A stretch of 50,152 nucleotides of DNA from Ectothiorhodospiraceae bacterium WFHF3C12 (GCA_013519935.1 JACDUA010000029.1:1-50152), one strand, 5' to 3'; shown: positions 30,939 through 39,865, numbered from the stretch's first letter. Notes: generated from the letters alone by a model not told the origin. A program made the numbers and translations.

Positions 30939-32384
30939 GTGGCAGCACGGGAAAGCATGGGCGCGGTTGATCATGCCTGGCTGCGCATGGATCGGCCGGC
31001 GAACCTGATGATCATCACGGGGGTGCTTATCTTCCGTGAGCCGATGGATTTCCAGCGTCTGACCCACGTCATCGAGACGCGTTTTCTGCGCTTTCACCGG
31101 TTCCGGCAGCGGGTGGTGAATTACTCCGGTACCTCCGGGACCTGGGAGGACGATCCCAACTTCGACATCCGCCGGCACGTGAAGCGGGTGGCCCTGCCCG
31201 GTGATGCCGGCAAGGTGGAGCTGGAGGATTACGTCAGCGATCGCATGGGCGAGCCCCTGGATCACGATAAGCCCATGTGGGAGTTCCACCTGGTGGAGAA
31301 CTACCGCGAGGGCGCCGCGGTGGTGGTGCGCATTCACCACTGCTACGCCGACGGTATCGCGCTGATTGGCGTGACCCTGGGTATTACCGACGACGAGCCG
31401 AACCCGGCGGAGCCGGCCGACTCGCCCAGGCATTTCCACGCCCACGAGAACGACGTCATCCACGCCCTGTTCCAGCCCCTGGAGAACGCGGTGGAGAGCA
31501 CCTACGACCTGGGCCGCGGGGTGCTGAATGCCGGGCTCGGGCTGGCACGCAATCCGCGCAAGGCCCTGGCCTACGCGCGCTACGGCTGGCGGTTCACCAC
31601 CGAGTCCACGGAGCTGACCCTGCTGCCGGCGGACTCGCCGACCCGCTTCAAGGGCACCCCCGGGCCCATCAAGCGGGCGGTCTGGGCGGAGCCGATCTCG
31701 CTGGAGGAGGTGAAGGCCATCGGCCACGCCATCGGCTGCTCGGTGAACGATGTGCTGCTGGCATCGGTGACGGCGGCGCTGCGGGCGTACCTGATAGAGA
31801 AGGGCGACTCCGTGGAGGCCGCGGAGGTGCGGGCCATAGTGCCGGTGAACATGCGAGCCGAGGTCCCCGGGGAGAGCCTGGGCAACCACTTCGGGCTGGT
31901 GTTCCTGAGTCTGCCGGTGGGCATCGCCAACCCCCTGGAGCGCGCCTACGAGCTCAAGCGCCGGATGCGCGAGCTGCGCAGCTCCACCCAGCCGGTGTTT
32001 GCCCTGGCGCTGATGAACGTCACCGGCATGGGGCCGCAGGCCTTCCAGGACTTCGTGGTGGGGCTGCTCAGCCAGAAGGCCTCGGCGGTGATGACCAACG
32101 TGCCCGGGCCGCAGCAGCCGCGCTATCTCGCCGGTGTGAAGATCGACGAGCAGATGTTCTGGGTGCCCCAGAGCGGCGACATCGGCATGGGCGTGAGCAT
32201 CTTCAGCTACAACGGCCGGGTGCATTTCGGCATGTCGACGGATGCCGGGCTGGTGCCGGACCCGGAGCGGATCATCGCGCGGTTCGGCGAGGAGTTCGAG
32301 CGGCTGGTGCTGACCACGTTGATGGAGGTGGACTGGGACGCGCCCTCGGAGGGGCATCGGCCTATCGGGCCTTCTGGCCGGTAG
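30939..32384 (+). CDS. Wax ester synthase/diacylglycerol acyltransferase
   Basis: A 481-residue WS/DGAT-family enzyme. It starts near MGAVDHAWLRMDRPANLMII, a typical opening, and has the catalytic HHxxxDG motif as IHHCYADGIAL (His133, His134, Asp138). The later blocks NDVLLASVTAALRAYL and VMTNVPGPQQPRYLAG are conserved in the family. It joins fatty acyl-CoA to fatty alcohol (wax ester) or diacylglycerol (triacylglycerol) at the inner membrane, seeding neutral-lipid bodies. The GTG at 30939 is preferred, with GGAG 6 bases upstream; ATG 30927 abuts GGAGG with no spacer. The fatty acyl-CoA reductase at 36.7-38.7 kb could supply its alcohol. Confidence 0.9.
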   Translation: MAARESMGAVDHAWLRMDRPANLMIITGVLIFREPMDFQRLTHVIETRFLRFHRFRQRVVNYSGTSGTWEDDPNFDIRRHVKRVALPGDAGKVELEDYVSDRMGEPLDHDKPMWEFHLVENYREGAAVVVRIHHCYADGIALIGVTLGITDDEPNPAEPADSPRHFHAHENDVIHALFQPLENAVESTYDLGRGVLNAGLGLARNPRKALAYARYGWRFTTESTELTLLPADSPTRFKGTPGPIKRAVWAEPISLEEVKAIGHAIGCSVNDVLLASVTAALRAYLIEKGDSVEAAEVRAIVPVNMRAEVPGESLGNHFGLVFLSLPVGIANPLERAYELKRRMRELRSSTQPVFALALMNVTGMGPQAFQDFVVGLLSQKASAVMTNVPGPQQPRYLAGVKIDEQMFWVPQSGDIGMGVSIFSYNGRVHFGMSTDAGLVPDPERIIARFGEEFERLVLTTLMEVDWDAPSEGHRPIGPSGR

Positions 32385-32417
32385 TCGAGGTCGCTGCTAG
32401 GAGGCAACCGGGGTTTC

Positions 32418-32810
32418 CCCCTCTCCCCAACCCCTCTCCCGCCAGGGGAGAGGGGCTTTTCGGGGCGTCAGCGGTAGGTCGGACGGGCTTGCCGTCCGAC
32501 ACCCAGGCGCCGGATGTCGGCGCCGGCTTCGCCGGTGCCGACCTACAGGTGTAGGAGCGCCGCGAGGCGCGATGACACGGTGCCGACTCCACGCCGGATC
32601 GCGGATTGCGGCGCGCCTACAGGTGCCGTGGGCGTGGCGTAGGAGCGGCCCCTGGCCGCGAACCGATGGCCCACCGATCGCCGCGGGGACGCACCTCCCA
32701 CAGCTCGCCGGATACCGCGTGGCTTGAGGCCGGTTGTGGGAGGGGCGTCCTCGCCGCCATTGGGTCTTCCCCCGCTCCCCAACCCCTCTCCCGCCAGGGG
32801 AGAGGGGCTT
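32418..32810. repeat. Composite repeat array, forward order D-E-A-B-C1-C2-D
   Basis: The clearest single copy of the ordered array. Approximate positions are D 32418-32455, E 32474-32546, A 32550-32626, B 32639-32670, C1 32675-32706, C2 32733-32765 and D 32770-32810. It fills the whole gap between the wax synthase and the convergent TPR-like gene and may also supply hairpins that end both transcripts. Confidence 0.85.
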
Positions 32811-32817
32811 TGCCCAG

Positions 32818-33684
32818 CTATTCCAGCTGCGACTTCGCCAGCTCCACGTCGAGGCGCTCAAGGGCGTCGGCGGGGTCCATGGCGGCGGCTTTTTCGTAGA
32901 GCTTGATGGCCTCGGCGGTCTGGCCCTTGCCTTCCAGCATCAGCAGCCCGTCGGCGTATTCCATCAGCGCGCTGGCGGAGTGGGGGGCCAGCTCGATGCC
33001 CTTGCGGAAGTGCTTGAGACCTTCCTCCTTGTTGGCGCCGAAGGTCATGCCGCCGATCATCGCGCCCACCTTGTCGATGACCTCGGCGTGGAAGACGCCG
33101 GTGGCGGTGTGGGCGTCGGCGTGGCTGGGCTCCAGGTTCAGGGTGGTGCGCAGGTACCTGGTGACCTTCTTGCCCAGCCCTTCGGCCAGCGCCTCGGCCA
33201 CCGAGACGCACTGGGCATAGCGGCCGATGGCGTAGGCGTTGAGGTACCAGCTGTTGGGGTGCTCCGGCAGGGATTCCATGGCCTGCTCGGCCCGGGCCAT
33301 GGTCGCCTGCATCATCGCCGATTTGGCCTTGCCGTCCTCCACCAGGTAGTTGCCCACAGTGCTCTGAGCCTTGTTGGCGACGGCGTAGCCAATGAGGCCA
33401 AGCTCCACGCCCTGCTCCATGGCCTCCCTGAAGTCGCCCCGATGAAAGCTGCGCCAGGCCTCCTGCAGGCGGGCGGCGACGGTCTTGGGATCGTCGGCGA
33501 GCTCGCCCAGGCCCTGCGCCGCCGCGGGAAACCCCGCGCAGGTCTTCTTCACCCAGGCGGTGTCGGGCCAGGGCTCGCGGTCGCCGCCGTGGAGCCGATC
33601 CCAGGCCTTGTGCAGGGCGCTGCCCGCGTAGTCGTAGTCGTCCTGCGCGTGGGGAAACGCGGGCCATTGCGTGGTGCTGGTCAT
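32818..33684 (-). CDS. TPR-like repeat protein
   Basis: A 288-residue soluble, mostly helical protein. C-terminal tetratricopeptide-like units are visible: KHFRKGIELAPHSASALMEY (about 216-235) and AIKLYEKAAAMDPADALERL (about 253-272). No signal peptide or membrane segment is seen. The ATG at 33684 has a good ribosome site (GGAGAAAGGG just upstream). The frame is open further upstream but lacks a plausible start. It is divergent from the first phasin gene, and the 186 bases between them hold a TGAC-N4-GTCA dyad, so the two may be co-regulated. Probably a scaffold; a granule-related role is inferred only from location. Confidence 0.75.
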   Translation of the reverse strand: MTSTTQWPAFPHAQDDYDYAGSALHKAWDRLHGGDREPWPDTAWVKKTCAGFPAAAQGLGELADDPKTVAARLQEAWRSFHRGDFREAMEQGVELGLIGYAVANKAQSTVGNYLVEDGKAKSAMMQATMARAEQAMESLPEHPNSWYLNAYAIGRYAQCVSVAEALAEGLGKKVTRYLRTTLNLEPSHADAHTATGVFHAEVIDKVGAMIGGMTFGANKEEGLKHFRKGIELAPHSASALMEYADGLLMLEGKGQTAEAIKLYEKAAAMDPADALERLDVELAKSQLE

Positions 33685-33745
33685 TCCCTTTCTCCGGGCT
33701 GTCGTTGTTGGAGCTATCTTCGCGTCTTCCCTGGGTCCATGAAGG

Positions 33746-33757
33746 TGACTTAGGTCA
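33746..33757. promoter_or_regulatory. TGAC-N4-GTCA dyad between the TPR-like and phasin genes
   Basis: TGACTTAGGTCA, flanked as G...A. It resembles CRP/FNR-family half-site spacing, and similar dyads occur at 35645-35656 and 38826-38837. The factor is unknown. Confidence 0.45.
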
Positions 33758-33870
33758 AACGGTGGTGCCGCGCACAGGCGTAATTTTGAGATCGAGGCGT
33801 TCTGGTCTCGACCCCGCCGGCAAAGGCCAGGACCGCGAACCGTTAGCAGGCCGGCGACAGGAGCATGAAG

Positions 33871-34335
33871 ATGGCAGGCAAACTCAAGGAACAGACCGCC
33901 GAGGCGGAGAAGGAATCCGGTTTCGGCGTGCTGGATGTGGCCCACCAGATCTGGCTGGCGGGGATGGGCGCTTTCGCCCGCACCACCCAGGAAGGCACCA
34001 AGATGTTCACCAACCTGGTGGAGGAAGGGCAGAAGTTGCAGTCGCAGTCCAGGAGCGCGGCCACCGGCGCGGTCAGCAGCGTGGTGGACCGGGCCGGCGA
34101 AAACTGGGATCGCGTGGAGGGCATCTTCGAGGATCGCGTACAGCGCGTGCTCGAGCGCCTGGGCGTACCCACCAGTGACGACATCGAGGCCCTTTCCAAG
34201 CGCGTCGATCAGCTCTCCGAGGCCGTGAAGCAGCTCAGCGAGCAGCAGGCGGCGGCGAAATCCGCCAGTGCGGCAAGCAAGACCCGGACGTCGTCCGCGA
34301 AGAGCAGCTCCTCGGCTTCGTCGGCCAAGAGCTGA
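33871..34335 (+). CDS. Phasin-like polyhydroxyalkanoate granule protein
   Basis: A 154-residue protein of the PhaI/PhaM-like phasin family: VAHQIWLAGMGAFARTTQEG then TKMFTNLVEEGQKLQ near the start, a long amphipathic helix, and GVPTSDDIEALSKRVDQLSE (about 103-122) as a heptad coiled coil. The tail is rich in Lys, Ser and Ala (KSSSSASSAKS), typical of proteins that also bind DNA or other granule proteins. It would coat PHA granules. ATG 33871 is chosen because ACAGGAG lies 7 bases upstream; ATG 33865 is too close. It is followed 47 bases on by a patatin gene, probably as one transcript. Confidence 0.85.
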   Translation: MAGKLKEQTAEAEKESGFGVLDVAHQIWLAGMGAFARTTQEGTKMFTNLVEEGQKLQSQSRSAATGAVSSVVDRAGENWDRVEGIFEDRVQRVLERLGVPTSDDIEALSKRVDQLSEAVKQLSEQQAAAKSASAASKTRTSSAKSSSSASSAKS

Positions 34336-34382
34336 CCGGGTCGTGGAGGCAGGTCGTTGAGCGACGCATCGAGGACGGCGCC

Positions 34383-35630
34383 ATGAAGGGAGGCACGGCG
34401 GGGACCGCCCGCCGCGGCAAGCCGCGCATCGGCCTGGCCCTGGCGGGCGGCGGGCCGCTGGGCGGCATCTACGAGGTGGGTGCCCTGCTGGCGCTGGACG
34501 AGGCCCTGGAGGGCATCAAACTCAACGACCTCGACATTTACGTCGGCGTCAGCGCCGGTGCGCTGGTGGCCAGCGGCCTGGCCAACGGGCTGTCCACCAC
34601 GCAGCTCTTCCAGATGCTGGTGGACGAGACCGCCGGCCAGCCGAGCTTCCGGCCGGAGATCTTCTTCCGGCCGGCGGTGGGCGAGTACGCCCGGCGGCTG
34701 ATCGGCATGCCCTGGGTAATCGCCACGGAGCTGCTGGCCGCGGCGAAGAACCCGCTGGACGCCAGCGTGTTCCGCTCCGTGGCAAAGCTGAACCAGTCCA
34801 TCCCGAGCGGGGTGTTCGACAACACGGCGGTGCACGAGTATCTGCGCGAGCTCTACGCGCGCGAGGGCCGCACCAACGACTTCCGCGAGCTGCGCAAGGA
34901 GCTCTACGCGGTGGCCGTGGAGCTGGATACCGGGGAGACCGTGTGCTTCGGCGAGCCGGGCTGGGATCACGTGCCCATCTCCAAGGCGGTGCAGGCGAGC
35001 GCCGCCCTGCCCGGGCTTTACCGGCCGGTGGACATCGATGGCCGGCACTTCGTCGACGGGGCCCTGCGCAAGACGCTGCATGCCTCGGTGGCGCTGGAGC
35101 GCGGCGCGGAGCTGCTGATCTGCGTGAACCCCATCGTCTCCTACGACGCGGATCTCGCCAACGCCCGGGGCAAGGGCCGCCACGACAAGCTCGCCGACGG
35201 CGGCATGGCGGTGGTGATGTCCCAGACCTTCCGTACGCTGATCCATTCCCGCATGCAGGTGGGCATGGGCAAGTACGATCAGGACTACCCGGGCCAGGAC
35301 GTGCTGCTGTTCGAGCCGGACTCCGACGACCCGGAGATGTTCTTCAACAACGTGTTCAGCTTCAGCGGCCGTCAGCACGTGTGCAAGCACGCCTACGACA
35401 CCACCCGCCGGGAGCTGCTCGCCCGCCGCGAGACCCTGGTCCCGTTGCTGGCGAAGCACGGCGTGCGCCTGCGCGAGGACGTGCTGGCCGCGGAGACCGG
35501 CCGGGTGGATCGGTTGTTGGCCAGCATGGAGCGGCGCTCGCGCACCGGCGGCCGCGGCCGCCACGCGGTGCTGCGCAACCTGGACAGCACCCTGGACACC
35601 CTGGAGGACTACCTCGCCGAGCAACGGTGA
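34383..35630 (+). CDS. Patatin-like phospholipase
   Basis: A 415-residue protein with the patatin catalytic set: oxyanion loop LAGGGPLGGIYEVG (about 20-33), nucleophile elbow GVSAG with Ser57, and VDGAL with Asp225. Patatins use a Ser-Asp dyad to hydrolyse lipid acyl chains. The C-terminal 130 residues include MQVGMGKYDQDYPGQDVLLF and RRELLARRETLVPLLAKHG, seen in proteobacterial members near phasins. It sits between two phasin genes, so it could be a granule-associated lipase or an intracellular depolymerase. ATG 34383 has GAGGA about 10 bases upstream. No signal peptide was seen. Confidence 0.87.
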   Translation: MKGGTAGTARRGKPRIGLALAGGGPLGGIYEVGALLALDEALEGIKLNDLDIYVGVSAGALVASGLANGLSTTQLFQMLVDETAGQPSFRPEIFFRPAVGEYARRLIGMPWVIATELLAAAKNPLDASVFRSVAKLNQSIPSGVFDNTAVHEYLRELYAREGRTNDFRELRKELYAVAVELDTGETVCFGEPGWDHVPISKAVQASAALPGLYRPVDIDGRHFVDGALRKTLHASVALERGAELLICVNPIVSYDADLANARGKGRHDKLADGGMAVVMSQTFRTLIHSRMQVGMGKYDQDYPGQDVLLFEPDSDDPEMFFNNVFSFSGRQHVCKHAYDTTRRELLARRETLVPLLAKHGVRLREDVLAAETGRVDRLLASMERRSRTGGRGRHAVLRNLDSTLDTLEDYLAEQR

Positions 35631-35643
35631 CGGGTATAGTTTT

Positions 35644-35657
35644 TTGACTTCAGTCAA
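35644..35657. promoter_or_regulatory. TGAC-N4-GTCA dyad upstream of the second phasin
   Basis: TTGACTTCAGTCAA, a perfect 6+6 palindrome around TC, just after the patatin gene. A TATAGT at 35679-35684 could be a -10 box for the phasin gene; the dyad then lies near -46 to -33, the usual place for an activator of the CRP/FNR type. Confidence 0.5.
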
Positions 35658-35784
35658 TAGGTTGGGGCGTGATTGCCCTATAGTCGTAAGCCATGCCGGG
35701 TTACCGGCCAACCTTCAGCGCTGAGGCGGCCCGAACGGCCATCCGCTGATGCATTTCCACGACATAGATCAAGGAGTCGTTGCA

Positions 35785-36264
35785 GTGGCAGAGAAAAAAT
35801 CAAAAGTCGGTGAGGACGCCACCTCCGCGGCGGCGGTCGAGTACACGCGTCACATCTGGCTGGCCGGCCTGGGCGCCATGGCCCGCGCGAACGAGGAGGG
35901 TACCAAGCTCTTCGAGCAGCTGGTCCAGGAAGGCGAGAAGGTGGAGAACCGCAGCCGGGAAGTGGTCGGCTCCAAGGCCGAGGATGTCCGCAACATGGCC
36001 ACCAGTGCGTGGGAGGATTTCATGAAGCGGGCAACGGGCGGCATGGGCGATGTCGAGGCCATGTTCGAGGCGCAGGTGAACCGCACGCTCTCGGCCCTGG
36101 GTGTGGCCACCAACGAGGACATCAACAAGCTGGCCAAGCAGGTGGACGAGCTCAGCAAGCAGGTGAAGAGCCTGAGCAGTGCCAAGTCGACCAAGTCGTC
36201 GTCTTCCGGCACCAAGAGCAGGTCCACGAGCGGCAGCAAGACGAGCAAGACCACCAAGAAATAA
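35785..36264 (+). CDS. Second phasin-like granule protein
   Basis: A 159-residue paralogue of the 33871-34335 product: YTRHIWLAGLGAMARANEEG then TKLFEQLVQEGEKVENRSRE aligns with the first phasin, and GVATNEDINKLAKQVDELSK gives the same coiled coil. The tail is rich in Lys, Ser and Thr (SGSKTSKTTKK). The GTG at 35785 is preferred because AAGGAG lies 8 bases upstream; the open frame continues upstream to ATG 35749 without a ribosome site. It has its own candidate promoter and a strong terminator. Two phasins with different tails may serve different granule surfaces or bridge granules and nucleoid. Confidence 0.86.
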   Translation: MAEKKSKVGEDATSAAAVEYTRHIWLAGLGAMARANEEGTKLFEQLVQEGEKVENRSREVVGSKAEDVRNMATSAWEDFMKRATGGMGDVEAMFEAQVNRTLSALGVATNEDINKLAKQVDELSKQVKSLSSAKSTKSSSSGTKSRSTSGSKTSKTTKK

Positions 36265-36289
36265 CCCCGCCGGTTACGGCAGCGTTCGG

Positions 36290-36317
36290 CGGGCCCTACG
36301 GGGCCCGTTGTTTTTTT
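36290..36317 (+). terminator. Intrinsic terminator after the second phasin
   Basis: Stem CGGGCCC (36290-36296), loop TACG, stem GGGCCCG (36301-36307), then TTGTTTTTTT. It lies 25 bases after the phasin stop and is the best intrinsic terminator in the window. Confidence 0.92.
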
Positions 36318-36345
36318 GTCATTCCGGAAGGTGCCGTGGACCTGG

Positions 36346-36735
36346 CGTAGGAGCGGCCCCCTGGCCGCGGATCGGTCGGGTGCCGATCGCCGCGGGGACG
36401 CGCCTCCCACAGCCGGTCCGGTACCCCACGGCTTGCGGGGCGCTGTGGGAGCGGCGTCCCCGCCGCGAATGGTCTTCCCCCACTCCCCAACCCCTCGCCC
36501 GCCAGGGGCGAGGGGCTTTACGGCGGCATCGGGGCGCAGGTCGGCTGGGCGTGCATCCGGCATTCATGGCCGGAATGCCGGCGCCGGCTTCGCCGGTGCC
36601 GACCAACATCTGTAGGAGCGCCGCGAGGCGCGATGGTGCGGTGCCGGTTCGACACCGGATCGCGGCTTGCGCCGCTCCTACATGGGCCGTGAACCTTCCC
36701 CTAGGGGTGGCCCCTGGCCGCGAACCGGGCCGGCC
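36346..36735. repeat. Composite repeat array, forward order B-C1-C2-D-E-A-B
   Basis: Approximate positions are B 36346, C1 36387, C2 36440, D 36477-36515, E 36538-36605, A 36611-36690 and B 36700-36730. It separates the phasin terminator from the convergent reductase gene. Confidence 0.8.
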
Positions 36736-36736
36736 C

Positions 36737-38722
36737 CTACAGATGGATCCCCTTCAGCATCCCTTTTAGCGCCGCCTGTTCCGCCGTCTCGTGGTGTTCC
36801 TCCTCCGAGTGGCCGGTGGCCGCAGCGGAGTCGGGGAAGAGATGGTAGGCGGAGTTCATGATGGCCTGCATGAGCTTGGGCGAGACGGCGTGGACCAGGG
36901 TGGCCATCTTGCCCAGGCGGGTGGTGAGCTGCTCGGGCCGCTCGATGATGGCCTTGGCCACCAGGTCCGCGGCCTGGTCCGGGGTCAGGGTCGGCGCGTT
37001 GGCGTAGACCTGTGTGGGCGCGATCATGGGCGTGCGCACCAGGGGCATGTTGATGATGGTGAAATCCACCCCGGTGTCGGCGAACTCGCCGCCGGCGCAG
37101 CGCGAGAAGGCCTCCAGCGCGGCCTTGGACGCCACGTAGGCGGAGAACCGCGGGGCGTTGCTGACCACGCCGATGGAGGAGATGTTGATCACGTGGCCGC
37201 TGTTGCGCTTGAGCATGGACGGCAGCAGGGCGAGGGTGATGCGCACGCAGCCGGTGTAGTTCAGCGCCATGGTGCGCTCGTAGTCGTGCAGCCGGTCCAG
37301 GGAATGGAGGATGGAGCGGCGGATGGAGCGACCGGCGTTGTTGATGAGTACGTCCACGCCGCCGTACTCGGCCAGCAGCCGCTCCACCATGGTGTCCACC
37401 GAGGTCTGGTCGGTGAGGTCGCAGACGTAGGCGCCCACCTCGCCGCCGGCGGCGCGGATCTCCTCGGCGGCGGCCTGGAGCTTGTCCTCGCCCCGGGCGC
37501 AGATGACCACCCGGGCACCCGCCTTCGCCAGTTTGGTGGCCGTGGCCTTGCCGATGCCGGAGGAGCCGCCGGTGACCAGCACGGTCTTGCCGGCGATGGT
37601 GCCGTGCAGGGTGCGGTCCAGGAACAGGTCCGGGTCCATCTGCCGTTCCCAGTAGTCCCACAGCCGCCAGGCGTAGGACTCCAGCGGCGGCACCTGGATG
37701 CCGGCCTTGTCCAGGATGGCCTGGGTTTCGCGGTTATCGTAGCGGGTGGGCCAGTTGACGAAGCGCAGGGCGTCGGGCGGCAGGCCCAGGTCGTCCAGGA
37801 TGCCGTCCCAGAGCTTGCGCAGGGCCGGCGAGGCCGACAGCCCCAGCTTCAGCGAGCGTGGCATGAGCTCCAGCAGGCGGGCGTTGACGTGGCCGGCCAG
37901 CTCCGGGGCATGGGCCGCGCGGGCGAAGATGTCCAGGATCTCGCCGACCCGGTGGGGCTTCGGGTCCACCAGGTGGAAGGCGCGCCCGTCCAGGCCGCGC
38001 TTGTGGGCGATGTGGTCCAGGGCCGCCACCACGAAATCCACCGGCACGATGTTGATGTAGCCGCCTTCCAGGCCCACCGCGGGCATCCACTTGGGCAGCA
38101 GGTCGCGCAGCTTCTGCAGGGTCTTGAAGAAGTAATACGGGCCGTCGATCTTCACGGCTTCGCCGGTGCGGGAGTCCCCCACGACGAGCCCGGGGCGGTA
38201 GACGCGCCAGGGCCGGCCGTACTCGTTACGGACGATGGCCTCGGCGTCGTGCTTGGTGCGGAAGTAGGGGTGGTCGAGGTTTTCGGCTTCCTCGAACATG
38301 TCCTCGCGGAACACGCCGGGGTAGAGGCCCGCCGCGGCGATGGAGCTCATCAGGTGGAAGCAGCCGGCCTCGACGGCTTCGGCGAACTCCGTCGCGTGAC
38401 GGGTGCCGTCGACGTTGGCCTTCTGCTGCGCCTCGGCCGTCGCCCGCAGGTCGTAGACCGCCGCCAGGTGGAAGAAATGCCGGATCTCGCCTTTGAGCTT
38501 CGCCGTGTCCGCGGCGCTGACGCCCAGCCCCGGCTGGGTCAGGTCCCCGGTCACGGGTATGACCCGTTTGCCGTGCCGGCCCCACTGCTCGCGCAGGTGC
38601 TCCAGCTTCTCCGCCGAGCCGGGGCGGACCAGGATGTAGACGTTGCCGCGATGCTCTTCCAGCAGCCGGGCGACCAGCCGCCGGCCGATGAATCCCGTGG
38701 CGCCGGTGACGAAATACGCCAT
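36737..38722 (-). CDS. Fatty acyl-CoA reductase, two-domain (FAR-SDR) type
   Basis: A 661-residue fusion of two Rossmann domains. The N-terminal NAD-binding_4 (male-sterility type) domain starts VTGATGFIGRRL and has YFRTK (Tyr153, Lys157). The C-terminal short-chain dehydrogenase starts VTGGSSGIGKATA at 383 and has NNAG (461-464), the catalytic pair SAYVASK (Tyr529, Lys533) and INISS. This arrangement and length match bacterial fatty acyl-CoA reductases such as the Marinobacter enzyme Maqu_2220, which convert acyl-CoA to alcohol through the aldehyde using NADPH. ATG 38722 has a GGGGAG ribosome site. With the wax synthase at 30.9 kb it would complete a wax-ester route. A long antisense frame over it is a codon-bias shadow. 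Confidence 0.86.
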   Translation of the reverse strand: MAYFVTGATGFIGRRLVARLLEEHRGNVYILVRPGSAEKLEHLREQWGRHGKRVIPVTGDLTQPGLGVSAADTAKLKGEIRHFFHLAAVYDLRATAEAQQKANVDGTRHATEFAEAVEAGCFHLMSSIAAAGLYPGVFREDMFEEAENLDHPYFRTKHDAEAIVRNEYGRPWRVYRPGLVVGDSRTGEAVKIDGPYYFFKTLQKLRDLLPKWMPAVGLEGGYINIVPVDFVVAALDHIAHKRGLDGRAFHLVDPKPHRVGEILDIFARAAHAPELAGHVNARLLELMPRSLKLGLSASPALRKLWDGILDDLGLPPDALRFVNWPTRYDNRETQAILDKAGIQVPPLESYAWRLWDYWERQMDPDLFLDRTLHGTIAGKTVLVTGGSSGIGKATATKLAKAGARVVICARGEDKLQAAAEEIRAAGGEVGAYVCDLTDQTSVDTMVERLLAEYGGVDVLINNAGRSIRRSILHSLDRLHDYERTMALNYTGCVRITLALLPSMLKRNSGHVINISSIGVVSNAPRFSAYVASKAALEAFSRCAGGEFADTGVDFTIINMPLVRTPMIAPTQVYANAPTLTPDQAADLVAKAIIERPEQLTTRLGKMATLVHAVSPKLMQAIMNSAYHLFPDSAAATGHSEEEHHETAEQAALKGMLKGIHL

Positions 38723-38825
38723 CGCTCTCCCCCTCTCCTGATGCACGTTGTCAGGGGTTGGCCGCCGAGCGCGGCCCGCTCACTGTCTCGACGATGAGCA
38801 TCGCAAAGGTGCACCCCGGGCGGAG

Positions 38826-38837
38826 TGACCCAGGTCA
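38826..38837. promoter_or_regulatory. TGAC-N4-GTCA dyad between the patatin and reductase genes
   Basis: TGACCCAGGTCA, flanked as G...T. It lies upstream of the reductase (minus strand) and just after the end of the second patatin gene. It is the third copy of the motif in the storage-lipid region. Confidence 0.45.
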
Positions 38838-38854
38838 TCCCAGGGTGCTGGTGT

Positions 38855-39865
38855 CTAGCGCCGGATCGCGTCGATCGTGCGGTGGAACAGGCCTCGCAGG
38901 CCCGTGTGACGGCGGCGGTGGCGTTCCAGTGCATCGCGCAGGGCGGGCAGCTCGCGCCGGGCGGTTTCGCGGCCGATCTCGATGCCTTCCCTGGCGCGGT
39001 GGAAGTCCAGGGCGCCGATTTCCGCCACGGGCGGTTCGAAGCGGAAATCGGCGGGGTACCGGGCCAGGCGGGCCTGGGTCAGCCCGTGCTGGGTGATGAT
39101 CATGCTGCGCTCGATGGCTTCCAGGACGTTGGGGCCATGACGGCGGTTGTTGTTCGCCGGCTCTTCCGTCTCGGCGGGCAGGAAGCCGCGGATGTAGTTG
39201 AGCGTGGTGTCCAGGGCGCCGGGCTCGTCGTCCTTCGGCGGCGGCGCCACGGTGGCGGCGTCGCCGAAGAGATCCACGGCGATGACGAACCCGGCGCCGA
39301 GGTCGCGCGCGGCCGCCACCGGCAGAGGGTCCACCAGTCCCCCGTCCACCAGGATGCGGCCGTCGCGGTGGATGGGGGTGAACAGCCCCGGAATGGAAAT
39401 GGATGCGCGCACGGCGGAGCTCACGGGCCCGTCGCGGAGAACCACCGACTCGCCGGTGTCCACGTCCGTGGCCAGGGCGACGAAGGGGATGTCCAGATCG
39501 TCGAAGGTCTCTCGCCCGATCAACCCGCTTAGCCACTCTATGGCGTTGTTGCCGGTGAATATGCCCCGCAGCGACCAGCTGGGGCTGAGCATGCGGGGGA
39601 CGTCCAGCAGGCGGATTTGGGTTGATTCCGCGACCAACCGATCCAGGCCCCCGCCGGCGTAGACCGCGCCCACCAGGGCGCCGCTGCTGGTGCCGGCGAC
39701 CGCCCCGGCGGTGATGCCCGCCTCCTCCAGCACCTGGAGAATACCGATGTGGGCATAGCCCCGGGCACCGCCGCCGCCGAGGGCGACGCCCAGTCGCAGA
39801 CTGTCGGAACGTGCAGTCAACTGGTTATTCTTCCACGGCCGGTGTGAGATCGCGTTATCTTGCAT
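38855..39865 (-). CDS. Patatin-like phospholipase, RssA type
   Basis: A 336-residue protein with LGGGGARGYAHIG (about 29-41), nucleophile elbow AGTSSG with Ser60, and ILVDGGLVDPLP with Asp174, the complete RssA/NTE-like catalytic set. It differs from the other patatin in this region, which has the GGGPLGG form, so the two are not recent duplicates. The ATG at 39865 lacks a ribosome site; a TTG at 39820 with GGAAG upstream would remove 15 residues. It lies upstream of the reductase gene on the same strand with 132 bases between, including the shared dyad. Substrate is not readable; lipid or granule turnover is plausible. Confidence 0.85.
   Translation of the reverse strand: MQDNAISHRPWKNNQLTARSDSLRLGVALGGGGARGYAHIGILQVLEEAGITAGAVAGTSSGALVGAVYAGGGLDRLVAESTQIRLLDVPRMLSPSWSLRGIFTGNNAIEWLSGLIGRETFDDLDIPFVALATDVDTGESVVLRDGPVSSAVRASISIPGLFTPIHRDGRILVDGGLVDPLPVAAARDLGAGFVIAVDLFGDAATVAPPPKDDEPGALDTTLNYIRGFLPAETEEPANNNRRHGPNVLEAIERSMIITQHGLTQARLARYPADFRFEPPVAEIGALDFHRAREGIEIGRETARRELPALRDALERHRRRHTGLRGLFHRTIDAIRR

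Noticed and set aside
35644-35684. TTGACT as a -35 box with TATAGT as -10 for the second phasin
   Set aside because: The spacer would be 29 bases; the palindrome is better read as a protein-binding site.
36791-38797. 668-codon frame antisense to the fatty acyl-CoA reductase
   Set aside because: Shadow frame: no motifs, low-complexity Gly/Val/His content, fully covered by a well-supported gene.
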